From NCBI GenBank assembly GCA_035449045.1, contig DAOTKC010000002.1:1-64000 (forward strand): a DNA stretch of 64,000 nucleotides, read 5' to 3'. This stretch comes from DAOTKC01 sp035449045 (lineage in GTDB: Bacteria; Bacillota; Clostridia; Christensenellales; CAG-917). Under the pieces are notes generated by a model. That model was given only the letters and a program-made list of their open reading frames with translations, searched no databases and was not told where the DNA came from. The number at the start of each line of letters is the position of its first letter. Position 1 is the first letter of the stretch. Below are positions 32,988 through 41,946 of this stretch, in pieces. The translations under genes and the position numbers were made by a program.

Positions 32988-33917
32988 CTAGTTATTGTTG
33001 GTTTTGCGCCAGTTGATGGTGCCGTCGGGATAGATATAGCCCCATCGGCCGTCCAGTTTAACGCGCGCCTTGCCGTCCTCAAACGCCGTCGCGGCCTCAA
33101 ATTGGCAGGGAATGACGAGCTCGTTGTTTTTATTGATATAGCCGCACTTATTGTTCTCGACGATCATGGCAAGCCCTTCCGAAAAGCTCATCGCGGTGTC
33201 GTAGGTGCAGGGGATGACCAAATGATTGTCTCGGTCGATGAATCCGCATTTTTCCTCGCGCTCGACGCACGCCAGCCCCTCTTTGAAAAGCCAGACCTCG
33301 TCGTATTCGGGCGGGACGACGACTTTGAGGCCGTCGAAAAAGCCCCATTTGCCGCCGCGGCAGTATTTTTGCCATTCCTCGAGGGGAAGCGGCTCCTTCA
33401 ATGGCGCGGGCGCGGGGCGTTTTAAGTCCTTTGCGGGCGCGCTTTTGACGCCGCCCTTATTGGGCATATCGTCCTGCCGCCTTTGCGGCTCTGTGTCGGC
33501 CAAATCGAGACCGATGCGGTTGAGCGCCGCCTTTATCTCGAGAAGATTGCGCTTGCCGAGGTTTTGGACGCGATACATGTCCTTTTCGGTGCGGCGGAGA
33601 AGGTCTCCGATAATTTTAATATTATTGGATAGGAGTAACCTTTCGGTAGATTCCGAAAGTTTGAGTTCGGCAATCGGCGTGGTGTTTTCCGCTCTTCTTT
33701 CGGGCGCCCTTTGGCTTTGTGGCGCGGGACGCTGTGGCGGCTGTCCGCGATTGGGCTGATAAGGGGGCTTTGCGCTCTGCGGCCGCCCGCCTTGCGTGGC
33801 TTTGGCGCCGTTTTGCGAATCGTTGTTTTGGCGCTCCGCAGTTTGGCCTTTGGCGGGGGCGTTTCCGGGTCGATGCGGCCTCGGCCGCTTGTTTCTTCTG
33901 TCGTCGTTATTTCCCAT
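32988..33917 (-). CDS. RNA polymerase alpha-CTD-like domain fused to WG repeats
   Basis: 309 residues from the ATG at 33917 (or a GTG at 33923). Residues 1-80 are a disordered Pro/Gln/Arg/Asn-rich tail. Residues ~81-139 match the C-terminal domain of RNA polymerase alpha: PIAELKLSESTERLLLSNNI, IIGDLLRRTEKD and QNLGKRNLLEIKAALNRIGL. The DNA-contacting Arg265/Asn268 positions of E. coli alpha are not conserved (LSESTERLL). Residues ~188-305 hold four WG (KWG) repeats such as KWGFFDGLKVVVPPEYDEVW and KCGYINKNNELVIPCQFEAA. Neither an assembly domain nor an enzyme domain is present. It may dock on RNA polymerase or another helix-hairpin-helix partner; this is inference. Confidence 0.85.
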   Translation of the reverse strand: MGNNDDRRNKRPRPHRPGNAPAKGQTAERQNNDSQNGAKATQGGRPQSAKPPYQPNRGQPPQRPAPQSQRAPERRAENTTPIAELKLSESTERLLLSNNIKIIGDLLRRTEKDMYRVQNLGKRNLLEIKAALNRIGLDLADTEPQRRQDDMPNKGGVKSAPAKDLKRPAPAPLKEPLPLEEWQKYCRGGKWGFFDGLKVVVPPEYDEVWLFKEGLACVEREEKCGFIDRDNHLVIPCTYDTAMSFSEGLAMIVENNKCGYINKNNELVIPCQFEAATAFEDGKARVKLDGRWGYIYPDGTINWRKTNNN

Positions 33918-33926
33918 ATGCACTAT

Positions 33927-33955
33927 ATTTTAACACATCAAGGTCGACTTTACAA
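33927..33955 (-). promoter_or_regulatory. promoter of the alpha-CTD/WG gene, nearly leaderless
   Basis: On the minus strand: TTGTAA, 17-bp spacer, TAAAAT with TG one base before it (extended -10). The predicted start, about 33920, is 3 nt from the ATG at 33917. No ribosome site is present. Confidence 0.6.
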
Positions 33956-34145
33956 CCTTCGGCGGGATTTTTCAAGTTCCGAAAAAATGATTTTTTACCT
34001 AAATCCGATTTACTCAAACTATTTGCTTTTATTTCTAGCCGGAAAGGCGCAGGGTAAAAAACGATAATCCCCTTCTTGCCTCAATGCAAAAAAATAACGA
34101 TGAAATTAAAAAATTTGCCAATCCCAAAAAACGAGGGTATTTTTG

Positions 34146-34174
34146 TTGCATATTTTCTTTGTATTCGCTATAAT
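34146..34174 (+). promoter_or_regulatory. promoter of tRNA-Pro
   Basis: TTGCAT, 17-bp spacer, perfect TATAAT, 17 nt before the tRNA. Confidence 0.8.
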
Positions 34175-34191
34175 ATGCCATTGTAAAACGG

Positions 34192-34268
34192 CTGGGTGTG
34201 GCGCAGCTTGGTAGCGCGCTTGAATGGGGTTCAAGAGGCCGGAAGTTCAAATCTTCTCACCCAGACCA
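34192..34268 (+). tRNA. tRNA-Pro (GGG)
   Basis: 77 nt. Acceptor CTGGGTG / CACCCAG, D arm with GCGCAGCTTGGTAGCGC, anticodon stem CTTGA / TCAAG around loop ATGGGGT (anticodon GGG), T arm loop TTCAAAT, discriminator A and an encoded CCA. Confidence 0.96.
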
Positions 34269-34290
34269 ATAACCACTATTTTTAGGGAGA

Positions 34291-34317
34291 AACGAGGGAT
34301 TTTACGCCTCGTTTTTT
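34291..34317 (+). terminator. terminator of tRNA-Pro
   Basis: AACGAGG / CCTCGTT stem, 9-nt loop, T run. Confidence 0.85.
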
Positions 34318-34362
34318 CCGTTTTCAGTGATAGTTTTTAGGGATTTATGCATTTTGGGCTAT

Positions 34363-34452
34363 TTTTAGGCTGCACTTTTAGGTTGCACTTTTAGGCTGCA
34401 CTTTAGGCTGCACTTTTAGGCTGCACTTTAGGCTGCACTTTAGGTTACAATT
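34363..34452. repeat. tandem repeat, 12-13 bp unit, six copies plus a degenerate seventh
   Basis: Units (T)TTTAGGCTGCAC follow one another without gaps: lengths 13, 13, 13, 12, 13, 12, then a diverged TTTAGGTTACAA. It is non-coding and lies between tRNA-Pro and a symporter gene. It looks like a minisatellite generated by replication slippage. Confidence 0.9.
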
Positions 34453-34487
34453 GTAAAATGGTTTTCTTTTACGTGACTTAATTAAGA

Positions 34488-34516
34488 TTGACTATCGGCG
34501 CGGCTTAATTTATAAT
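34488..34516 (+). promoter_or_regulatory. promoter of the first GPH symporter gene
   Basis: TTGACT, 17-bp spacer, TATAAT. The predicted transcript starts about 8 nt before the ATG at 34531, without a Shine-Dalgarno. Confidence 0.7.
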
Positions 34517-34530
34517 TGATTTAATCAGAC

Positions 34531-36141
34531 ATGGAACGCGGCGCAATTAAAAATCGCATTAAAAAGCTCGCCTCGATGTGGTCTACGCCTCCTGCGGGGC
34601 GTTTTTTGACTATTAAGGAAACTTTGTTCTACAGCTTGAGCGGGTTGGGCGTCAGCTTCTTAATCACTTCCGTCAATTTTGTTTCCACCTATATCTACAT
34701 CCCTTACTTTTTCAAAATCGCGGCGATACACGGCTATGCCATAGTTGCGGCGGGTTCGCTCGCCAGCATGTTGCTTCAGCCGATATTCGGGCGGCTTATG
34801 GACCGAGCGGGCGGCAAGCTCGGCAAATATAAACCCTTTATTTTGTTCGTATCGCCTGCCGCCGCGCTGTTCGGCGTCATGGCGACATGGCTTCCCCAGT
34901 TCGCCGAGGAATCCGGACGCGTCGCCTTTGCATATATCTCGTGCGTTCCCGCGCTGGCGCTGATGCCGTTCATCAACAATATGTTCTACACCATGCCCTC
35001 CGTCATCACGCCGGTAGCGCAGGAGCGTTCCGACATCATGCTTCCCGCCGGCCTGATTTATGGCTTTGCGCCCACCATATTAAATATAATCGTGCCTTTA
35101 CTTAGAAGCAGTTTCATCGGCCGAGAATACCTGGTAATCCGCGTCACAGGAATAATCAGCATCGCCATTTCGCTCGTCATGATTATGTTCATCATGAAGA
35201 CGAAAGAGCGCGTCTACGTCACCGAAACCAAAGAAAAGCTCAAGGTGCGCGACGCCATGAAGCTGGTTTTGAAAAACAAGCCGCTCCTCATTCTCTGCGT
35301 TGCTCTGATTGTGGGCTGCGCGCGCGACGTCGGCAACGCTTTCTTTTATTTCGTCATGCAGTTCCGCTTCGGCGCCACGACGGCGGAGGGGCTTAAGCTT
35401 TCCGGCCTCATCATCACCTTGGCGAGCTCGTCCTCGCTAGTCGGCATGGTGACGATGCCGCTTTTGACGAGAAAACTCAACAACAAAACGCTCATGATAA
35501 TTTGGCTGATGTTCGGCGCGCTTTCCTACGGCGCCTCCGCTATCATCGGCTATCAGAATATCGAAATCGGGCTCACCAGCATTTTGGTGCTCACTCCGCT
35601 TCGCTTCGCCGCTTCGATATCGGCGATTCACCTCATGGTTCCCATCATGGTCGGCGAGGCCTGCGACTATCAGCAGTGGAAGACGGGTAAGCGGCTGGAG
35701 GGCTACGTTCACATCTTTGCCTATTCGATACCCGCCATAGTCGGACAGGGCGCATTTATCCTAATCGGGCTATTGCAGAGCAAAATGGGCTTCGAGCCCA
35801 AAAACTACGAGGGCGTTTTAGTGCTTTCCGAGGCTATGCAGCTGACGGCGGCGCGCTGGTTCAACGCCGTGGGGCTGATTACCGCGGCAAGCTCGCTGCT
35901 CATGGCCCTCGTTTTTCTGTTCTATCCCTTGACCGGGAAAAAGCACGCCGCCATCATGGAGGAAATAAAATCCCGCGCCGAGCTCTTTTCGGCGGAGAAT
36001 GGCGATTTTGCCGTCCCGGATTCCGCCGCTTCGGAGAATCCCACTATTCAAGAGGAGTCGGCCGCCGAAAAGATTGCCGAGCTTGATACGTTTGCCCCCG
36101 AAGCCGCTTTGGAGGCCGACGCCATTATCAAGGCCGATTGA
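34531..36141 (+). CDS. MFS transporter, GPH (glycoside-pentoside-hexuronide) type
   Basis: 536 residues with about 12 membrane segments. It begins cytoplasmically, then ETLFYSLSGLGVSFLITSVN. The loop GRLMDRAGGKLGKYKPFIL has the D-R-x-G-x-x-x-G-K-x-K/R-P pattern of GPH sugar:cation symporters. CDYQQWKTGKRLEGYV is another GPH hallmark. The last ~60 residues form an acidic soluble tail not common in the family. Substrate is unknown; its place ahead of the uronate genes suggests uronides or oligosaccharides. It has its own promoter. Confidence 0.88.
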   Translation: MERGAIKNRIKKLASMWSTPPAGRFLTIKETLFYSLSGLGVSFLITSVNFVSTYIYIPYFFKIAAIHGYAIVAAGSLASMLLQPIFGRLMDRAGGKLGKYKPFILFVSPAAALFGVMATWLPQFAEESGRVAFAYISCVPALALMPFINNMFYTMPSVITPVAQERSDIMLPAGLIYGFAPTILNIIVPLLRSSFIGREYLVIRVTGIISIAISLVMIMFIMKTKERVYVTETKEKLKVRDAMKLVLKNKPLLILCVALIVGCARDVGNAFFYFVMQFRFGATTAEGLKLSGLIITLASSSSLVGMVTMPLLTRKLNNKTLMIIWLMFGALSYGASAIIGYQNIEIGLTSILVLTPLRFAASISAIHLMVPIMVGEACDYQQWKTGKRLEGYVHIFAYSIPAIVGQGAFILIGLLQSKMGFEPKNYEGVLVLSEAMQLTAARWFNAVGLITAASSLLMALVFLFYPLTGKKHAAIMEEIKSRAELFSAENGDFAVPDSAASENPTIQEESAAEKIAELDTFAPEAALEADAIIKAD

Positions 36142-36207
36142 GCGGTTTAATATTCATTGGGAAACATTATTTACCAACCGCAAAACTAATCTAAAAAATT
36201 ATTCTGA

Positions 36208-36236
36208 TTGACACTTAGATTATAGTAAAATATAAT
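36208..36236 (+). promoter_or_regulatory. perfect consensus promoter
   Basis: TTGACA, 17-bp spacer, TATAAT. An AAGGAGGGAG site and ATG at 36273 follow. Confidence 0.88.
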
Positions 36237-36272
36237 ATTTGTAGCGTAAAGCTAAAAAGGAGGGAGAGATAA

Positions 36273-37232
36273 ATGAAGTTTCTGTTTAAATTTTTAATCG
36301 GAATCGTCGTTTTTATCGTCATAATCGTTATTGCGGGGGTTATTTTAATTAATTTGACGCCTGCACAGGTGGGCATTGCCGACGTCGAGCTCTTCGAGGG
36401 CAAGACTATAAGGGACATAGGGCTCGCCGATGTGAAATTCATCGAAATGTATAAGTTTTTCCGTTCCCTCCTAAAGCCCGACGAATCCAAGATTGTTAAA
36501 AACGGATACGATGCCGAGAGCGAGACACCCAAAGCGGAAGAAAACCTGGGAGGAAGCAGCATCGACGAGGGCGGCACGATTAACTATGCCGCCGTGCTTA
36601 GCGGCGAGGTTACTTACGACCAAAAATATCTTCTGACCTACGACGACACCACGCTCGCCTGCATTCTGCATCTCATGATTGGCGACGCCGAGGATGCAAC
36701 CGACAACGAGGGCGTGAAATTTTTGAGGGACATAGATGCCGACTGCGAGGAGATTTCCATCACTAAAAGCGAGGGCAAAAATCTTCTCCGCATCGTGGTA
36801 TCCGTCAATTTATCGGAGATGAAGAGCGATGTTGAGGCTCAGCTCGGCAGCATGGCGAGTTTTGTTTCGCTGCCCGACAAGATCTATCTCGTCAGCTATC
36901 AGGAGATCACGGTCACGAACGAAGGGCTGATTGTCTGCACATCCAAAGACCTCAGGATTAACGACATGGACAACGCAGTGGCGAACGCCATCTTCTCGGT
37001 GCTGGCGTCTAAGGCGGGCGAAAGCGGCGAGGGCGGCGACGTTGCCGTAATCAACCAAAAAGTAGGCGAGGCGTTCGCCGAAATCGTCAAAAACCTCGGC
37101 AAGGTTGGCACCGCCGACGCCGACGAAACCACCTTGGTAATCTCCGACCTCAGCAGCATCGCCTACGGCGCCGCCGGCGTTTTAGAGCATAAGCTGATGC
37201 TCGTTACCTACATCGAGTCGGATATCGCATAA
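36273..37232 (+). CDS. hypothetical protein with one N-terminal membrane anchor
   Basis: 319 residues. A single hydrophobic segment (residues ~4-28, FLIGIVVFIVIIVIAGVILI) is followed by an exposed acidic domain with beta-type stretches (YAAVLSGEVTYDQKYLLTYD, NLLRIVVSVNLSEMKSDVE, KIYLVSYQEITVTNEGLIV) and a Glu/Gly-rich linker. No family recognised. The consensus promoter and strong ribosome site suggest high expression. It might be a surface protein; any link to the uronate genes that follow is unproven. Confidence 0.7.
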   Translation: MKFLFKFLIGIVVFIVIIVIAGVILINLTPAQVGIADVELFEGKTIRDIGLADVKFIEMYKFFRSLLKPDESKIVKNGYDAESETPKAEENLGGSSIDEGGTINYAAVLSGEVTYDQKYLLTYDDTTLACILHLMIGDAEDATDNEGVKFLRDIDADCEEISITKSEGKNLLRIVVSVNLSEMKSDVEAQLGSMASFVSLPDKIYLVSYQEITVTNEGLIVCTSKDLRINDMDNAVANAIFSVLASKAGESGEGGDVAVINQKVGEAFAEIVKNLGKVGTADADETTLVISDLSSIAYGAAGVLEHKLMLVTYIESDIA

Positions 37233-37258
37233 TTTATTAATAAACCATAAAAGAGCGG

Positions 37259-37302
37259 AATCGCGGTTTTATCGCATAATATTGCGCGATAAAGCCGCGA
37301 TT
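37259..37302 (+). promoter_or_regulatory. large inverted repeat upstream of the KDPG aldolase gene
   Basis: AATCGCGGTTTTATCGC is matched 10 nt later by GCGATAAAGCCGCGATT, 16 of 17 positions paired and the last a G-T wobble. A short T run (TTTT) follows. It could end the preceding transcript or be an operator or RNA structure controlling eda-kdgK, whose ATG is 27 nt downstream. Confidence 0.65.
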
Positions 37303-37329
37303 TTAGCAATAAACCGCTTAGGAAAACCG

Positions 37330-37962
37330 ATGGAGAAAGCAATAAAAAAAATCGGCGAGGAGAAAATCGTCCCCGTTCTGGTGTTTGAAAACGAGAGCGA
37401 AGCGCTCCCCACTCTTGAAGCCATTTTTTCGGGCGGTATCGGCGTCGCCGAAATAACGATGAGGACAAAGGCCGCCGCCGCCGCGATTGAAAAGGCCGCC
37501 CGGGCTTTTCCCGATATGTTAATCGGCGCGGGCACGGTGACGACAAAAGAGGCCGCAAAGAATGCGCTTGCGGCAGGCGCCAAGTTTTTGGTAAGCCCGG
37601 GATTTTCCTTGTCGGTATTTGAAGAAGCGAAAAGGAACGGCGTTCTCTATATTCCGGGCTGTCTCACACCGACCGAAATAGGCGCGGCCGTCGAGCTTGG
37701 GTTAAGCGTATTGAAATTTTTTCCCGCCGAGGCTTTTGGCGGCATAAAAACGCTCAAGGCATTTGCCTCGGTGTTCCCCTTCGTCCGCTTTATGCCGACG
37801 GGCGGCATCGGCTTTTCTAATTTGACGGAATATCTTTCGCAAAAAAACGTTCTGGCGTGCGGCGGGAGCTTTATTTGCGAACGCGCCAAAATTTCGGAAA
37901 ACAAATTCTCGGAAATCACCGAACTTACGAAGAAAACCAAGGAGTTGGTTAAAAGCTTATGA
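37330..37962 (+). CDS. eda: 2-dehydro-3-deoxyphosphogluconate (KDPG) aldolase
   Basis: About 210 residues from the ATG at 37330, which has TTAGGA upstream; a longer frame from 37282 runs through the inverted repeat and is unlikely. Class I aldolase cleaving KDPG to pyruvate and glyceraldehyde 3-phosphate. Motifs: VPVLVFENESEALPTLEA, GGIGVAEITMRT (catalytic Glu), IGAGTVTT, FLVSPGFS, PGCLTPTEI and LKFFPAEAFGG (Schiff-base Lys). It overlaps kdgK by ATGA, so the two are coupled. It is the last step of the uronate pathway. Confidence 0.95.
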   Translation: MEKAIKKIGEEKIVPVLVFENESEALPTLEAIFSGGIGVAEITMRTKAAAAAIEKAARAFPDMLIGAGTVTTKEAAKNALAAGAKFLVSPGFSLSVFEEAKRNGVLYIPGCLTPTEIGAAVELGLSVLKFFPAEAFGGIKTLKAFASVFPFVRFMPTGGIGFSNLTEYLSQKNVLACGGSFICERAKISENKFSEITELTKKTKELVKSL

Positions 37963-38978
37963 AAATTGTCACGTTCGGCGAAATAATGCTGCGCCTTGCA
38001 CCCGAAGGCTATTTGCGCTTTGCGCAAGCCGAAAAGTTTAACGCCACTTACGGCGGCGGCGAAGCCAACGTCGCGGTTTCGCTTTCCATTCTCGGCAAAG
38101 AGGCCGAATTCGTCACCAAGCTTCCCAAAAACGAACTGGGCGACGCCGCCATAGCTAGCCTGAACCGCTACGGCGTCGCGACCAAAAACATCGCTCGCGG
38201 CGGCACCCGAGTGGGCATTTACTTTTTGGAAAAGGGCGCCGGTCCGCGGCCGTCCAAGGTTATTTACGACCGCGCCGCTTCGGCGATAGCCGAGGCATCA
38301 CCTTCCGATTTCGACTGGGAAAAAATCTTCGAGGGCGCGTCGTGGTTTCATTTCACAGGCATTTCGCCCGCGCTTTCGGATGGGACGGCGGAGATTTTAA
38401 AAACAGCGCTCAAGGCGGCTAAGAATATGGGACTGACCGTTTCCTGCGACCTAAACTACCGCAAAAAACTTTGGTCAAAGGAGCGCGCCCGCGCCGTCAT
38501 GACGCCGCTTATGGACTACGTCGACGTCCTTATCGCTAATGAAGAGGACGCCGCCGACGTCTTTTCGATTTCGGCCGCCGGCGCAAACGCCGAGGCGGGC
38601 AATATCGAGGCATCGGCTTACGCCGAGGTAGCGGGTAAACTGATTGAAGCCTTTGGCTTCAAATACGTGGGAGTTACGCTTAGAAAAAGCATTTCGGCCA
38701 GCGACAATCTTTGGCAGGCTCTGCTTTCCGACGGCAAAGCGGAGTATATTTCAAAACAATATTCAATCCGCATAGTCGACCGAGTGGGAGGCGGCGACAG
38801 TTTCGCGGCGGGCTTGATTTTCGCGCTTTCGGAGAACTTTCCGCCTAAGCTGGCCGTCGAGTTCGCGGCGGCGGCGTCGTGTCTGAAGCATACCATCGAG
38901 GGCGACTTCAATCTTTCGACCAAGGAAGAAATTTTCGCGCTTATGGAGGGCGGCGGCACCGGCCGCGTTCAAAGGTAG
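37959..38978 (+). CDS. kdgK: 2-dehydro-3-deoxygluconate kinase (PfkB family)
   Basis: 339 residues. N-terminal IVTFGEIMLRLAPEGYLRF and YGGGEANVAVSLSILG are typical of KDG kinases. The C-terminal RVGGGDSFAAGLIFAL carries the catalytic base Asp and anion hole of PfkB kinases. It phosphorylates KDG made by UxuA to KDPG for the aldolase encoded just upstream. The start codon lies in the eda stop. Confidence 0.93.
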   Translation: MKIVTFGEIMLRLAPEGYLRFAQAEKFNATYGGGEANVAVSLSILGKEAEFVTKLPKNELGDAAIASLNRYGVATKNIARGGTRVGIYFLEKGAGPRPSKVIYDRAASAIAEASPSDFDWEKIFEGASWFHFTGISPALSDGTAEILKTALKAAKNMGLTVSCDLNYRKKLWSKERARAVMTPLMDYVDVLIANEEDAADVFSISAAGANAEAGNIEASAYAEVAGKLIEAFGFKYVGVTLRKSISASDNLWQALLSDGKAEYISKQYSIRIVDRVGGGDSFAAGLIFALSENFPPKLAVEFAAAASCLKHTIEGDFNLSTKEEIFALMEGGGTGRVQR

Positions 38979-39110
38979 TCTTTTTATCTTCGCTTAATGA
39001 GTCCGCTTATAAATTAATTATTCGATAGCGGTAATTTATTTTTACAGACATAAGTGAGCTATAAAAATTAATCTGAATTTTCTAAATCGCGGCTTATTTT
39101 GGCTTGAGGC

Positions 39111-40457
39111 ATGAACGAAAACAATAATTTCAAATCTTACCCCGTAAAAATCCTGCAATACGGCGCCGGCGTCTTTATGCGCGCCTTTTTTGACTATTTC
39201 ATTCAAACGCTCAACGAGGAAGGGAGATTTTCGGGAAGCGTCGCCGCCGTCAACAACACGCCTTCGGGCAGCATGGACGAGCTAATCCGCCAAAACCTCG
39301 AATACACCGTGCGGCTGGAGGGCTTAAAGCGCGGCGAAGTCTTTTTCAGCGAGAAAAAAATAGCCTCGATAAGCCGCGCCATAAATTATTACACCGATTT
39401 TTCGGCCTATCTTTCGCTAGCCGAGCTTCCGAGCCTCAAGCTTATTACATCCAACACCACCGAGGCGGGCATCGTTTTCAACGAAAACGACAAATTTTCC
39501 GAAATGGACGTCACCTATCCCGCCAAGCTTACGCGCTTTTTATTTGAGCGACACCGCCGGTTTTCGGGCGCGGCCGAAGCCGGCCTCTATATTCTGCCCT
39601 GTGAGCTCATCGACCATAACGCCGATGTCCTTTCAACGCTTGTCAAGCGCTATGCCGAGCTATGGGAGCTTCCGCCCGAGTTTTTGAGCTGGGTGCAAAA
39701 TTGCTGCCGCTTCTGCAATACGCTGGTGGACAGAATCGTGACGGGCTATCCCAAAGGGAAGATTGAGAAATATCCCGCCGCGGCCTTTGACAAGCTCTTT
39801 GACATAGCCGAGCCCTTCGGCTTTTTTGCCATTGAGGACAAGGGCGGCATCAAGGAGTTTTTGGGCGGCGGCGTCCCCGAAATGCTGTTTGCCGCCGATA
39901 TTTCGGGCTATAAAACAAGAAAGGTGCGGCTTTTGAACGCCGTCCACACCGCCATGATGCCCAAGGCGATAAGAAAGGGTTATGACACCGTGGGGCAGGC
40001 CGTTGCCGACCCCGAAATTCTCGGGTTTATTAAAGAAATAATGGCGGAAGAGATAATCCCCACCATAAACCTTCCTCAAAAAGAGCTGAAAGAATTCGCC
40101 GAACAGGTTATCGACCGCTTCAAAAACCCCTATCTCGAGCACCGCCTGCTCGCCATATCGCTGAACACGGTTTCCAAGTGGCGCGAGCGGATTCTGCCCA
40201 TTATTTTGGACTATATAAAAATTAACGGCTATCCGCCCAAAAGGCTGACAGCGACGCTACGGGATGTTTTCTCGCTTTACAGTAACGGCGAGCTTAAAGA
40301 CAATAAGCTTTTCTGTAAAAACTTCGGGCGGGAGTATTCGCTTTCCGACGAGGACGCCGTCTTAGAATTTTTCGCGGCGCGGCCGAGCTACGAAAAGTTC
40401 GTCGAGAACACCGCCTTTTGGCGCGCCGACATAAGCGGAATCGGAGGGATTTTGTGA
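39111..40457 (+). CDS. uxaB: tagaturonate reductase (altronate oxidoreductase)-like
   Basis: 448 residues, a mannitol dehydrogenase-type NAD enzyme. ILQYGAGVFMRAFFDYF is the N-terminal nucleotide motif of UxaB. ITSNTTEAGIVF, YPAKLTRFLFERHRRF, ILPCELIDHNADVL, NTLVDRIVTGYPK and LLNAVHTAMMPKAI follow E. coli UxaB closely, not UxuB. Known reaction: tagaturonate to altronate. However, the dehydratase in this cluster is UxuA (mannonate), so this enzyme might reduce fructuronate here. It starts after TTGAGG. It overlaps uxaC by GTGA. Confidence 0.88.
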   Translation: MNENNNFKSYPVKILQYGAGVFMRAFFDYFIQTLNEEGRFSGSVAAVNNTPSGSMDELIRQNLEYTVRLEGLKRGEVFFSEKKIASISRAINYYTDFSAYLSLAELPSLKLITSNTTEAGIVFNENDKFSEMDVTYPAKLTRFLFERHRRFSGAAEAGLYILPCELIDHNADVLSTLVKRYAELWELPPEFLSWVQNCCRFCNTLVDRIVTGYPKGKIEKYPAAAFDKLFDIAEPFGFFAIEDKGGIKEFLGGGVPEMLFAADISGYKTRKVRLLNAVHTAMMPKAIRKGYDTVGQAVADPEILGFIKEIMAEEIIPTINLPQKELKEFAEQVIDRFKNPYLEHRLLAISLNTVSKWRERILPIILDYIKINGYPPKRLTATLRDVFSLYSNGELKDNKLFCKNFGREYSLSDEDAVLEFFAARPSYEKFVENTAFWRADISGIGGIL

Positions 40458-41833
40458 CTTGCAATTTGTTTTTGAAAAATCCGCTTGCCAAAGAAATTTA
40501 CTTGAGCGTCCGCGATTTGCCGATTTACGACTATCACTGCCACCTTTCGGCGGAAGAAATCCTTACCGATTTGCCCTACTGTAACCTCGGCGAAATCTGG
40601 CTTAAGGGCGACCACTACAAGTGGCGGCTGATGAGGATATTCGGCGTTGACGAGTTTTATATTACGGGCGGCGCCGACATTAAAGAGAAGTTTTTTAAAT
40701 TCATCGGCGCGCTAGAGCGCGCGGCGGGCAATCCCTTATACACTTGGTGCGCGCTCGAGCTAAAAAAATATTTCGACTGCGACCTTGAAATCAGCGTTGA
40801 AAACGCCGAAAAAATTTGGCAGACTGCGGCGGCCGCCATTCAAAATAAGCGCATCTCGCCGAGAAAAATTCTTGAGCTTTCGGATGTCGAGGCCGTGTCG
40901 ATAGTCGAGGATGTCTACTCTCGGCTGGAAACCTACGAAAAGCTGAAAGGCGTGAATTTAACAACGCGCGTGCTGCCGTCCTTTAGAGGTGACAAGGCTC
41001 TCAACATCGAAAATGAAAACTTCGGAGAATGGGTTAAAGAACTATCTTTAGCTTCGGGCGTAAAAATCGGGAGCTTAAGTGATTTCAAAGCGGCGCTTTC
41101 GGCGCAGCTAAAGCGCTTCAAAAAGGCGGGCGCCGTCAACGCCGACTTCGCGGTAGAGTATATTTTGAAAGACAAGGGCTTGGATTATGCCGAAGAAGTT
41201 TTCGCCGCAGCCCTTATGGGCGAAAGCGTCAGCGAGGAGGCCGCCGCGGCGTTCAAGGCGAATTTGCTCAAATTTTTAATGAGTGAAGTCAAAAGCGAGG
41301 GGCTTGCCGTCCTTCTTCATATCGGCGCCCTCAGAAACTGCAATACTAAGGCTTACTTTTCGCTCGGCGCCGATTCCGGCTTTGACGCGATATCGGAAAG
41401 AGGCTTTCTTTCCGGTTTGAAATCACTTTTGGACGACTTGGGGGAAAAGAACGCTTTGGGAAGGACGGTCGTCTTCAACCTCGACCCCGCGGCCAACGAA
41501 AGGCTCTCGGCGCTTCTCGGTTGCTTCGCGGGCGAATCTTTGGGAAAGGTCCAGCTCGGCGCGGCGTGGTGGTTTAGTGACACAAGGGCGGGAATTTTGA
41601 ATCATCTCCGTTGCTTTTCCGAGCTTTCCAATCTCGGCGCATTTTTGGGAATGTTGACCGACAGCCGCAGTTTTACTTCCTTTGTCCGCCACGACTATTT
41701 CAGACGGCTGCTTTCGCTGTATTTGTCGGAGCTTAAGGACAGTGGCGAATTTTCGGGCAGCGCGGAGGCTCTGAAAAAGATTGCCGCCGATATTTCCTAT
41801 CATAACGCCGTCAACTTCTTTGAAACCAAATAG
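40454..41833 (+). CDS. uxaC: uronate (glucuronate/galacturonate) isomerase
   Basis: 459 residues from a GTG at 40454, which overlaps the uxaB stop and has GGAGG 6 nt upstream; the longer ATG frame from 40418 is rejected. Metal-dependent amidohydrolase fold. IYDYHCHLSAEEI holds the HxH metal motif. GEIWLKGDHYKWRLMR and ITGGADIKEKFFKF are family blocks, followed by LPSFRGDKAL, AVLLHIGALRNCN and GMLTDSRSFTSFVRHDYFRR (metal Asp). It converts glucuronate to fructuronate or galacturonate to tagaturonate. Confidence 0.95.
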   Translation: MTCNLFLKNPLAKEIYLSVRDLPIYDYHCHLSAEEILTDLPYCNLGEIWLKGDHYKWRLMRIFGVDEFYITGGADIKEKFFKFIGALERAAGNPLYTWCALELKKYFDCDLEISVENAEKIWQTAAAAIQNKRISPRKILELSDVEAVSIVEDVYSRLETYEKLKGVNLTTRVLPSFRGDKALNIENENFGEWVKELSLASGVKIGSLSDFKAALSAQLKRFKKAGAVNADFAVEYILKDKGLDYAEEVFAAALMGESVSEEAAAAFKANLLKFLMSEVKSEGLAVLLHIGALRNCNTKAYFSLGADSGFDAISERGFLSGLKSLLDDLGEKNALGRTVVFNLDPAANERLSALLGCFAGESLGKVQLGAAWWFSDTRAGILNHLRCFSELSNLGAFLGMLTDSRSFTSFVRHDYFRRLLSLYLSELKDSGEFSGSAEALKKIAADISYHNAVNFFETK

Positions 41834-41946
41834 CGTTTTTGGAGTTCAAGCGCTTTAATTTATAGAAACAGAGCGTCAAATTTGGTTTTTTAGCGCGATA
41901 AAATTATTGCCGGAGATATTGCAGAAAAATTATTGAGGAGTTCATT

